Assembly (NCBI RefSeq): GCF_964332355.1
Contig: NZ_OZ201293.1
Span: forward strand, 1,674,001-1,738,000
Length of the DNA stretch: 64,000 nt
Source: Imbroritus primus
Lineage (GTDB): Bacteria > Pseudomonadota > Gammaproteobacteria > Burkholderiales > Burkholderiaceae
Direction of reading: 5' to 3'
Of this stretch, positions 56,969 through 64,000 are shown in pieces. The notes beneath the pieces are model-generated. The model was not told where the DNA came from. It made no database searches and saw nothing but the letters and a program-made list of their open reading frames with translations. The first letter of the stretch is position 1, and the number at the start of each line of letters is the position of its first letter. The position numbers and the translations under genes were made by a program.

Positions 56969-57703
56969 TTACATCGCCAGCAAGCGCGGCAGGCAGTCCC
57001 CGGCCGACATCTGCAGGACGGCATCAGCCGTCGCATCGAGCGCGCTTGGTTGCGGATTCACGACGATGACCTTGGCGCCCGCAGCCTTGGCCTGCCCCGG
57101 CAAACCAGCCGCGGGATAGACTAGCCCTGATGTGCCGACCACGAGGCACACGTCTGCGATCTCGGCCGCATGTTGGGCGCGATACAGCGCCACGCGCGGC
57201 AGGTCTTCTCCGAACCACACCACCGCCGGCCGCAGCAGAGCGCCGCAGGCCGTGCACGACGGAGGATGCGTGGTATCCGTACGGTGCGCATCGCATCGGC
57301 CGCAACCGTGGAGCCAACTGTTGCGGAACAGGTTGCCATGCAGTTCAATCACATGCTCGCTGCCCGCCTGTTGATGCAGGCCATCGACGTTTTGCGTGAC
57401 CAGTGTCACCGTGCCAGGATGAGCCGCCGCCCATCGTGCGATGGCCAGGTGAGCGGGATTGGGGGCCACGGCGCGCACCATGCCGCGCCGCATTTCATAC
57501 CAGTCCCATACGAGCCCCGGATGCTCGCGATATGCGGCCTCGGTGGCCAGGTCTTCAGGATCGAAGCGGGCCCACAGGCCGGTCAAGGCGTCGCGAAAGG
57601 TTGGCACCCCTGACTCTGCCGAGACGCCCGCCCCCGTGAGAATGAGGGTATGCCGCGCGGCACGGAGCCATTGGCGGGCGAGTGATTCGGTGGAGGCATC
57701 CAT
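56969..57703 (-). CDS. Sirtuin, NAD-dependent protein deacylase
   Basis: This is a 244-residue SIR2-family enzyme that removes acyl groups from lysine using NAD+. It has LTGAGVSAESGVPTFR (NAD site), TQNVDGLHQQAGS with the catalytic-His region ELHGN, and zinc Cys pairs CGRCD and CTAC. The Tyr-x-x-Arg pair in WYEMRR is characteristic of the class III sirtuins that prefer succinyl or malonyl groups (CobB/SIRT5). The real substrate range is inferred from that motif. It converges on tal, with a 182-bp gap that holds no other gene. Confidence 0.92.
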   Translation of the reverse strand: MDASTESLARQWLRAARHTLILTGAGVSAESGVPTFRDALTGLWARFDPEDLATEAAYREHPGLVWDWYEMRRGMVRAVAPNPAHLAIARWAAAHPGTVTLVTQNVDGLHQQAGSEHVIELHGNLFRNSWLHGCGRCDAHRTDTTHPPSCTACGALLRPAVVWFGEDLPRVALYRAQHAAEIADVCLVVGTSGLVYPAAGLPGQAKAAGAKVIVVNPQPSALDATADAVLQMSAGDCLPRLLAM

Positions 57704-57865
57704 CAGGATCGGCAGGATGGGGAGGTGGAAAGGAACAGCAAAACAGCACGACGCCAGTGGAACGGAAAACGCGCGAGGTAGGCGTCGTGGCCGGTCGTTT
57801 ATGGCCGGGAATCAGTAATCATCCACGCCTCACCGACCGGCACGACCGGCGGGACGCCCGAAAAC

Positions 57866-58603
57866 TCAGGCGCTGCGCTGGCGCACCGCCTCGTAGAGGC
57901 AGACGCCGCTGGCCACCGAGACATTCAGGCTTTCGACGCCACCGGCCATGGGAATGCGCACCAGCGCATCGCAGGTATCGCGCGTGAGGCGGCGCATGCC
58001 CTCGCCTTCCGCGCCCATGACGAGCGCCATCGGGCCTTTCAGGTCGGCCTGGTAGATCGACTTGTCTGCTTCATCAGCTGTGCCGATCACCCAGACGCCG
58101 CGCTCCTGTAACTCGCGCAGCGTGCGCGCCAGGTTGGTGACGGTAATGTAGGGAACGGTTTCCGCCGCGCCGCTGGCGACCTTGGCAACCGTGGCATTGA
58201 TGCCGACACTGCGGTCCTTGGGCGCGATCACGGCATGCGCGCCAGCGCCATCGGCCACGCGCAGGCAGGCGCCAAGGTTATGCGGGTCGGTGACACCATC
58301 GAGCACCAGCAGCAGCGGCGGGCCCTCAATGGCGTCCAGCAGTTCATCGAGCGTACGGGCCAGCGATACATGTTCGGCCTTGGCGACCACGCCCTGATGG
58401 CGGTCAGTGCCGCACAGGCCGTTGAGGCGCGCCACATCGGCCGGAATCAGACGCACGCCGGCGGCTTCCACCGCCTTGATGAAGTCCTGCATGCGCCGGT
58501 CCTTGCGGCTGGCTTCGACATAGATTTCGGAAATCGAGGCGGCGTCCTGACGCAGCCTCGCGGTCACGGCATGAAAGCCGACGAGAAGTTTGGATTTCGA
58601 CAT
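57866..58603 (-). CDS. rlmB: 23S rRNA 2'-O-ribose methyltransferase RlmB
   Basis: This is a 245-residue SpoU-family enzyme that methylates the 2'-O of G2251 in 23S rRNA. A small N-terminal RNA-binding domain (about 1-75, LLVGFHAVTARLRQD) is followed by the trefoil-knot methyltransferase domain with LDGVTDPHNLGACLRVADG (motif 1), LVMGAEGEGMRRL (motif 2) and RIPMAGGVESLNVSVASGV (motif 3). The ATG at 58603 is the first that fits this domain. It lies 165 bp downstream of rnr, and the pair matches the rnr-rlmB order of many bacteria. Confidence 0.96.
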   Translation of the reverse strand: MSKSKLLVGFHAVTARLRQDAASISEIYVEASRKDRRMQDFIKAVEAAGVRLIPADVARLNGLCGTDRHQGVVAKAEHVSLARTLDELLDAIEGPPLLLVLDGVTDPHNLGACLRVADGAGAHAVIAPKDRSVGINATVAKVASGAAETVPYITVTNLARTLRELQERGVWVIGTADEADKSIYQADLKGPMALVMGAEGEGMRRLTRDTCDALVRIPMAGGVESLNVSVASGVCLYEAVRQRSA

Positions 58604-58768
58604 GCCGTATTGTACCTCGCGGGCCTGGCGGCCTTGCTCGCAATTGTGTGCCGGAAACGTTGGCCCCGGAGTCCGCACAGGACGTATACCGGTGCGCCAA
58701 TGCATCTGCCTGGCTATGGCCCGCGGACCCGGATCGCCTGCCCATCGGTAGCAGGCGGTATATCACGC

Positions 58769-61402
58769 TCAACGTCCCTTGCGTGCCCCACGTCCGGCGT
58801 TACCACGTGCCGCCTTGCCGGGACTGCGAGGCTTTGTCGCCGACTTGGCTTTCGTCGCACCCGCCGATCCCGCGCTCTTCGCGCCCTTTGCGGTAGCCTG
58901 TTTGGCGCTGCTCTTGGCACTCCCTTTGGCGCCGCCCTTCGCCGGTCGGCTATCTGCATAGTGCGCACCCTTTGCCGGCATACCGGATGCGGCCTCCGGT
59001 TCGGCATCATGCTGCGGCCGACCGCCCAACAGCGCCGCCAACTGGCGTGGCTTCTTGCGCGAGGCGGACGCGGGAGCGGCGGTAGCTTCCTGCGTTTCAC
59101 GCACCGGCTTGGCGGCCGCGGGGGCAGCCGCTCCGCTGCCCTTGCCGGTGGGGCGCAGCGAGACTTCGGGCACCAGGCGGAAATCCATCTTGCGCGCATC
59201 GAGATCGACGCGCAGCAGTTGTACGCGCACCCGGTCGGTCAAGCGGAAGCGGATACCGGTACGTTCGCCGCGCAGTTCGTTGCGCGCTTCGTCGTACTGG
59301 AAATAATCGGTGCCCAGCTCGGTCACGTGCACCAGTCCTTCGACATACAGTTCATCGAGCTGCACAAAGATGCCAAACGAGGTCACCGCGCTGACCGTGC
59401 CGGCGTATTCGTTGCCGAGCTTGTCGCGCATGAAGTAGCACTTGAGCCAAGACTCGACATCACGCGAAGCCTCGTCGGCGCGGCGCTCGTTGGCCGAGCA
59501 ATGCAGACCGAGTTCTTCCCAGATGCCTTCCTGCTTCTTGGCGGGCATGCGGCCGGCGGACCGTGCTGCCGCCTCGTTGGCGGCATGCAGCTTGCGCGCC
59601 TTTGGCGAAATGGCCGTGTTGAGCGTGACATCGGCATTGAATACCGGCACATACTTTTTGCCGTGCAGCGCCGCCTTGATGGCACGGTGGATCAGCAGGT
59701 CGGGATAGCGGCGGATCGGGCTGGTGAAGTGCGCGTAGGCCTCGTAGGACAAACCGAAGTGACCGATATTGTCCGGGCTGTAGACCGCCTGCTGCATCGA
59801 GCGCAGCATCATGGTCTGCAGCAGTTCGGCATCTGGCCGCGGCTTGATGCGGTTCATCAGTTCGGCGTAGTCGGCAGCCTGCGGCGTGTTGCCGCCACCC
59901 AGCGTGAGGCCGACAGTCTTGAGGAAGGCGCGCAGGTTCTCGAGCTTTTCCTCGGTCGGTCCGGCGTGGATGCGGTACAGCGCCGGCTGCTTGTGGCGCA
60001 TCAGCAGATCCGCCGCGCATACGTTGGCGGTCAGCATGCACTCTTCGATCAGCCGATGCGCATCGTTGCGCGTGCGTGGCAGGATCTGCTCGATCTTGCC
60101 TTGCGCATTGCAGACGATATAGGTTTCGGTGGTATCGAAGTCGATCGCGCCACGTCCATGCCGCGCCTTGAGCAGCACCTGGAACAGCTCGTAGAGGTTC
60201 TGTAGATGGGGCACCAGTGCTTCCAGCCGCGCGGCTTCCGGCCCCTTGGTGTTCGACAGCACGGCCCACACCTCGTTATAGGTGAGCCGGGCGGCGGAGT
60301 GCATCACTGCCGGGTAGAACTGGTAGGCCTTGATCTCGCCCTTGGCGGTGACGACGGCATCGCACACCATGCACAGGCGGTCGACGCCGGGGTTGAGCGA
60401 GCACAGTCCATTGGAGAGCTTTTCCGGCAGCATTGGAATCACGCGCCGCGGGAAGTAGACGGACGTGGCCCGGTCCAGCGCATCGCGGTCGAGCGCGCTC
60501 CCGGTCTGCACATAATGCGAGACATCGGCAATCGCCACGATCAAGCGATATGCCTTGGTGCGGCCGATCTTCACTGGCTCGCAATAGACCGCATCGTCGA
60601 AATCCCGCGAGTCCTCGCCGTCGATGGTGACCAGCGGCACGTCGCGCAGGTCGATGCGCTGTTTCAGATCGGCCTCGCGTACCTCGTTGGGCAAGGCATC
60701 GGCTTCCTCCAACGCAGCGGGGCTGAACAGATGCGGCACCCCGTACTTGCGTACGGCGATTTCGATCTCCATGCCAGGGTCGTCAATCTCACCGAGCACT
60801 TCGACCACGCGGCCGACCGGCTGCACATAGCGGTCCGGATACTCGATGATTTCGACGCTGACAATCTGCCCGACCTTGGCCTTGCCCTGCGACTTCGGCG
60901 GGATAAGGATGTCCTGGCTGATGCGCTTGTCTTCGGGTGCAACCACCAGCACGCCATTCTCGTTGAGCAGGCGGCCAATGACGATCTTGTTGGCACGTGC
61001 AACCACCTCAACGATCTGGCCCTCGGAACGACCGCGCCTGTCCAGGCCGGTCACCCGCACTTGCACACGGTCGTTGTGCATGACTTTCTGCATCTCGCGC
61101 TCGGAGAGGAAGATATCGCCCTCGCCGTCTTCGCGGATCACAAAGCCAAAGCCGTCCCGGTGTCCCTGGACACGGCCTTCGATGAAATTCGGTTGATGCG
61201 TCAGTTCGAACAGACCCTTGCGGTTCAACTCGATCTGGCCATCCCGCTCCATCGCGCCGAGGCGCTTGAGAAATCCATCGTGCTCCTTGCGGGTCACGGC
61301 CAGCGCCTTGGCGATATCGTTCGCGGCCAGCGGCGTGCCCGAGGTACGGAGGACTCCGAGGATTTCTTCACGGCTCGGAATGGGATATGTGTTTTGACTC
61401 AA
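58769..61402 (-). CDS. rnr: Ribonuclease R
   Basis: RNase R is a processive 3'-5' exoribonuclease active on structured RNA. The 877-residue protein has an N-terminal helix-turn-helix region (about 10-75), cold-shock-like domains, the RNB catalytic domain with the Asp cluster in VTIDGEDSRDFDDAVYC, and an S1 domain with LDELYVEGLVHVTELG. A Lys/Arg/Ala-rich C-terminal tail of about 110 residues (AKGAKSAGSAGATKAKSATK) follows. The first in-frame start is TTG at 61400-61402, preceded by an AGAAG sequence. It diverges from the tRNA-Leu promoter with only about 18 bases between. Confidence 0.96.
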   Translation of the reverse strand: MSQNTYPIPSREEILGVLRTSGTPLAANDIAKALAVTRKEHDGFLKRLGAMERDGQIELNRKGLFELTHQPNFIEGRVQGHRDGFGFVIREDGEGDIFLSEREMQKVMHNDRVQVRVTGLDRRGRSEGQIVEVVARANKIVIGRLLNENGVLVVAPEDKRISQDILIPPKSQGKAKVGQIVSVEIIEYPDRYVQPVGRVVEVLGEIDDPGMEIEIAVRKYGVPHLFSPAALEEADALPNEVREADLKQRIDLRDVPLVTIDGEDSRDFDDAVYCEPVKIGRTKAYRLIVAIADVSHYVQTGSALDRDALDRATSVYFPRRVIPMLPEKLSNGLCSLNPGVDRLCMVCDAVVTAKGEIKAYQFYPAVMHSAARLTYNEVWAVLSNTKGPEAARLEALVPHLQNLYELFQVLLKARHGRGAIDFDTTETYIVCNAQGKIEQILPRTRNDAHRLIEECMLTANVCAADLLMRHKQPALYRIHAGPTEEKLENLRAFLKTVGLTLGGGNTPQAADYAELMNRIKPRPDAELLQTMMLRSMQQAVYSPDNIGHFGLSYEAYAHFTSPIRRYPDLLIHRAIKAALHGKKYVPVFNADVTLNTAISPKARKLHAANEAAARSAGRMPAKKQEGIWEELGLHCSANERRADEASRDVESWLKCYFMRDKLGNEYAGTVSAVTSFGIFVQLDELYVEGLVHVTELGTDYFQYDEARNELRGERTGIRFRLTDRVRVQLLRVDLDARKMDFRLVPEVSLRPTGKGSGAAAPAAAKPVRETQEATAAPASASRKKPRQLAALLGGRPQHDAEPEAASGMPAKGAHYADSRPAKGGAKGSAKSSAKQATAKGAKSAGSAGATKAKSATKPRSPGKAARGNAGRGARKGR

Positions 61403-61420
61403 TTTTTTTCTTCTAAACGT

Positions 61421-61448
61421 TTGACAAGTATTCCGGATTCGCTATAAT
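61421..61448 (+). promoter_or_regulatory. Consensus sigma-70 promoter of tRNA-Leu
   Basis: TTGACA (61421-61426), a 16-base spacer and TATAAT (61443-61448) match both consensus hexamers exactly. A start near 61455 gives a short leader before the tRNA at 61472. It lies just upstream of divergent rnr. Confidence 0.92.
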
Positions 61449-61471
61449 CACGGCTTCAGGTTTCACACCTA

Positions 61472-61558
61472 GCCCAGGTGGCGGAATTGGTAGACGCACT
61501 AGGTTCAGGTCCTAGCGGTGGCAACACTGTGGAGGTTCGAGTCCTCTCCTGGGCACCA
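61472..61558 (+). tRNA. tRNA-Leu (CAG anticodon)
   Basis: The cloverleaf has the acceptor GCCCAGG paired with CCTGGGC, an A discriminator and an encoded CCA. The D arm contains GCGGAATTGGTAGACGC, the anticodon loop is TTCAGGT with CAG, and a long variable arm, expected for a class II leucine tRNA, precedes the GGTTCGAGTCC T arm. A consensus promoter and a strong terminator flank it, so it is an independent transcription unit. Confidence 0.97.
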
Positions 61559-61565
61559 AGATCAA

Positions 61566-61600
61566 AGCGGCGCAACTTCACGGTTGCGCCGCTTTTCTTT
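61566..61600 (+). terminator. Rho-independent terminator after tRNA-Leu
   Basis: AGCGGCGCAAC (61566-61576) pairs with GTTGCGCCGCT (61583-61593) around a six-base loop, and is followed by TTTTCTTTTG. It begins 8 bases after the tRNA CCA end. Confidence 0.92.
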
Positions 61601-62069
61601 TGGATTGTCGGTTCTTGCTGCGTGCCCGCTTGCGGCGTGCACACGTTGTACTTCATAGGCGGCAACCTTCGCGACCACCTTCCCTGCCTGACACACCCCA
61701 CATGACCTGGTCGGCCATGCCGCAAGCAGACTGCTGCCGATACTCTGCATGATCCACATATGGCAAGCGGCAGCACGTGACTGGCAAGCCCGCCGCGCAA
61801 ACACGGCGATGGAAGCAGCGGTGAAATCGGTTGCAGATTCTCCAGTGGAAAATCCAGCGGTGGATTCAATGGCAAGCAAGTGCGTGGCATATGCTCCTCA
61901 GGTTACCGAACGGCCGGGCAACGCGCAACCGTAACGCCGCAGAAAATCGCCTTCCCGCCCGCCTTTCACGCCACCTCGCCACTCAGCCGTCGCACCTTGC
62001 CGCCGGCCGGTAAACCAACGTTCCAACCCGCTGACCGGGCCGCATGCCTATGAGGACTCCGCACCCGAC
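61601..62069. other. Gene-free interval between tRNA-Leu and the phosphoribosyltransferase
   Basis: This 469-base interval contains no convincing gene. Readings of about 100 codons on either strand have irregular composition and no ribosome site. Partially repeated CCAGTGG/CCAGCGG segments occur near 61838-61858 but no clear structure or regulatory pattern is visible. Confidence 0.5.
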
Positions 62070-62627
62070 TCATTCGGTCGCATCCGGATCCGCTTGCCCG
62101 CGATGCAACCAGGCTGCAAGGCGATGCGGACGCAAAGTGTCGTAGGTTTCGAACGGCTGGTGAATCCACGGGTTGGTCGGCAGAAATTCGACATGGAAAT
62201 CGGGCGTGACGCGTGAGCACGCCTTGGCCCACAGCACCGCAGTACGAATCTCGGTCACCTCGGGGCAGCTTTCGGCCAGATGCTGACCAACCCGCTCGAG
62301 CGTCAGTCCGGAATCGACCAGGTCGTCCACCAGCAGGATCCGGCCAGCTGGCCGGCCATCGGCCATGGTGATGTGCTGACCGATATCGAGCCGACCCTGC
62401 ACCGTGCCGGCTGCGGCGCGATAACTACTGGTTGCGAGAATGGCAAGCGGCACATCGAAAATGCGTGCAAGCTGGTCGCCGACGCGCAAGCCACCGCGCG
62501 CCAGGCAGAGAATCTGATCGAACTGCCAGCCGGACTCGTACACTACCAATGCGAGCCGTTCGATCAAACGGTGATATGTCTCCCAGGACACCCACAGGTT
62601 GGCATCATCGTTACGGGGATCAACCAT
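62070..62627 (-). CDS. Phosphoribosyltransferase family protein
   Basis: This is a 185-residue PRT-fold protein with the phosphoribosyl-binding motif ILLVDDLVDSGLTLERV near residue 104-120. Members of this group include xanthine-guanine phosphoribosyltransferases and unassigned homologues. The sequence LARGGLRVGDQLARIFDVPLAILATSSYR is characteristic of the latter, so purine salvage is likely but the exact base is not shown. It starts at the ATG at 62627, right behind AAGGAGG, the best ribosome site nearby. It is 131 bp downstream of purA and may be co-transcribed with it in purine metabolism. Confidence 0.88.
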   Translation of the reverse strand: MVDPRNDDANLWVSWETYHRLIERLALVVYESGWQFDQILCLARGGLRVGDQLARIFDVPLAILATSSYRAAAGTVQGRLDIGQHITMADGRPAGRILLVDDLVDSGLTLERVGQHLAESCPEVTEIRTAVLWAKACSRVTPDFHVEFLPTNPWIHQPFETYDTLRPHRLAAWLHRGQADPDATE

Positions 62628-62758
62628 CGTGGTCCTCCTTACCGGGTATGCAGCGGTCTGCAGTCGGCAATTCAGCTGCGGCAGAAACGCCGGCATGCCG
62701 TTGCGGATGCGTCCGCATGCGGCATGCCTGTTCCCGTGAGCCGTACTGGATAGAAATA

Positions 62759-64000
62759 TCAGCAGGTGTAGGGATGCTGCAGCAGAATGGTTTCGTCGCG
62801 GTCCGGACCGGTCGAAATCATGGCGATCGGAATGCCGGCCACTTCCTCGACACGCTTCAGATAATTGCGCGCAGCTTCCGGCAACGCGTCCCACGACTTG
62901 ATGCCGAAGGTCGAGGCATTCCAGCCGGGGAATTCCTCGTAGATCGGCTCGCAACGCGCCACGGCTTCTGAGCCGCGCGGGAGAACATCCACCACCTTGC
63001 CATCGAGCTTGTAGCCCACGCACAACTTGAGCGTCTTGAGGCCATCAAGCACATCAAGCTTGGTCATGCACAGGCCGGACACGCCATTGATCTGGATCGA
63101 GCGCTTGAGCGCTGCCGCATCGAGCCAGCCGGTACGGCGCGGACGGCCGGTGACTGAGCCGAATTCCTTGCCGACATTGGCCAGCTGCACACCGATGGGA
63201 TCCTGGCGCTTGGGGTTGTCGTGGTCGTACAGCTCGCTCGGGAACGGACCGGAACCCACGCGCGTGCAGTATGCCTTGGTGATGCCGAGGATGTAGTGCA
63301 GCTTGCCCGGCCCCACGCCCGCACCCGCAGCCGCATTGCCGGCAACGCAGTTGCTCGAGGTGACGAACGGATACGTGCCGTGGTCGATGTCCAGCAGCGT
63401 GCCCTGCGCGCCTTCGAACATCAGGTTCTTGCCGGCGGCGTTGATGGCAAACAGTTCGGCCGAGACATCGGTCACCATCGGACGCAGGCGTTCGGCGTAC
63501 GACAGCATGTGATCGAGCGTTTCCTGGAAATCGATGGGTTCCGCACCGAGATAGCCCGTCAGCATGAAGTTGTGCAGGTCAAGGTTCTCGCGCAGGCGCT
63601 CGGCGAACTGTTCGGGGAAGAAGAGATCCTGCACGCGCAGCGCGCGGCGCGCCACCTTGTCTTCGTAGGCCGGGCCGATGCCGCGTCCGGTCGTACCGAT
63701 CTTGTCGGCACCGCGGCGCACTTCGCGCGCCTTGTCGATGGCGACGTGGTACGGCAGGATCAGCGTGGTAGCTTCAGAGATGCGCAGGCGATTGCAGACT
63801 TCCACGCCAGCCGCCTCGAGCTCGTCGATTTCCTTGAACAGCGCTTCCGGGGACAGGACCACGCCATTGCCGATGTAGCAGGCCACGCCGGCGCGCATGA
63901 TGCCCGAGGGAATCAGGCGCAGGATGGTCTTCTTGCCACCAATGATCAGCGTATGCCCGGCGTTGTGACCGCCCTGGAAACGCACGACGCCCTGTGCGTG
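62759..64000 (-). CDS. purA: Adenylosuccinate synthetase, 5' end beyond the window
   Basis: PurA makes adenylosuccinate from IMP, aspartate and GTP, the first step from IMP to AMP. The readable part covers about 414 codons and includes VVRFQGGHNAGHTL, TTGRGIGPAYEDKVARRALRVQDLF and the C-terminal GPDRDETIL. The N-terminal GTP-binding loop and start codon lie beyond base 64000. The C-terminus ends at the TGA before the phosphoribosyltransferase. It is partial only because of the window edge; no frameshift is seen. Confidence 0.97.
   Translation of the reverse strand, partial: HAQGVVRFQGGHNAGHTLIIGGKKTILRLIPSGIMRAGVACYIGNGVVLSPEALFKEIDELEAAGVEVCNRLRISEATTLILPYHVAIDKAREVRRGADKIGTTGRGIGPAYEDKVARRALRVQDLFFPEQFAERLRENLDLHNFMLTGYLGAEPIDFQETLDHMLSYAERLRPMVTDVSAELFAINAAGKNLMFEGAQGTLLDIDHGTYPFVTSSNCVAGNAAAGAGVGPGKLHYILGITKAYCTRVGSGPFPSELYDHDNPKRQDPIGVQLANVGKEFGSVTGRPRRTGWLDAAALKRSIQINGVSGLCMTKLDVLDGLKTLKLCVGYKLDGKVVDVLPRGSEAVARCEPIYEEFPGWNASTFGIKSWDALPEAARNYLKRVEEVAGIPIAMISTGPDRDETILLQHPYTC

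Overview
The window is GC-rich chromosomal DNA from a beta-proteobacterium of the Burkholderiaceae, most like Cupriavidus or Ralstonia. The evidence is the order and character of its housekeeping genes: odhA-odhB-lpd, rimP-nusA-infB-rbfA-truB, an FNR-type regulator beside a cbb3 oxidase cluster, glnA with ntrBC, and hrpA divergent from argA. This assignment comes from recognising gene families, not from a database search.

Positions 1-5.7 kb are the integrase-proximal end of a prophage or integrative element that runs off the left edge. It carries short, tightly overlapping + strand phage genes, an ASCH-like protein, a 561-residue cytosine-5 DNA methyltransferase with an unusual repeated target-recognition region, a DUF4224-like small protein and a tyrosine integrase. 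The integrase reads toward the 3' end of tRNA-His, the probable attachment site. Two small genes lie on the opposite strand inside the module, and one of them encodes a membrane protein.

From 5.7 to 19.6 kb, nearly all on the - strand, is translation and cell-cycle housekeeping: dusA, an acyl-CoA hydratase/hydrolase, typA, the rimP-nusA-infB-rbfA-truB operon, rluB and scpB. scpB carries a run of thirteen 9-bp repeats that encode an acidic tract.

From 20 to 29.8 kb is a complete high-affinity cytochrome oxidase locus: a SafE-like membrane protein, an FNR-type regulator, ccoG, ccoP, ccoQ, ccoO, ccoN, ccoS and ccoI, plus two small membrane proteins. FNR-type boxes lie upstream of ccoN and ccoI. 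Each is centred exactly 41.5 bp from the start site predicted from its own -10 element, so the local FNR probably activates the cluster when oxygen is low.

From 30 to 37.4 kb are a small ribbon-helix-helix-like protein, zapE, and the 2-oxoglutarate dehydrogenase operon (odhA-odhB-lpd). A 123-bp imperfect palindrome sits between odhB and lpd. From 37.8 to 42.9 kb is nitrogen control: ntrC, ntrB, a DUF4124-like secreted protein, and glnA with a sigma-54 promoter and a perfect NtrC-type palindrome upstream.

From 42.9 to 64 kb are a molybdopterin-binding-domain protein, an EI24-like membrane protein, a coupled sterol-desaturase/polysaccharide-deacetylase pair, a beta-propeller protein, hrpA, a probably leaderless argA, a YggX-like protein, a beta-lactamase-fold hydrolase, rpiA, tal, a sirtuin, rlmB, rnr, tRNA-Leu(CAG) with a consensus promoter, a phosphoribosyltransferase and the 3' part of purA. 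I found no rRNA genes, CRISPR arrays or recognisable insertion sequences.
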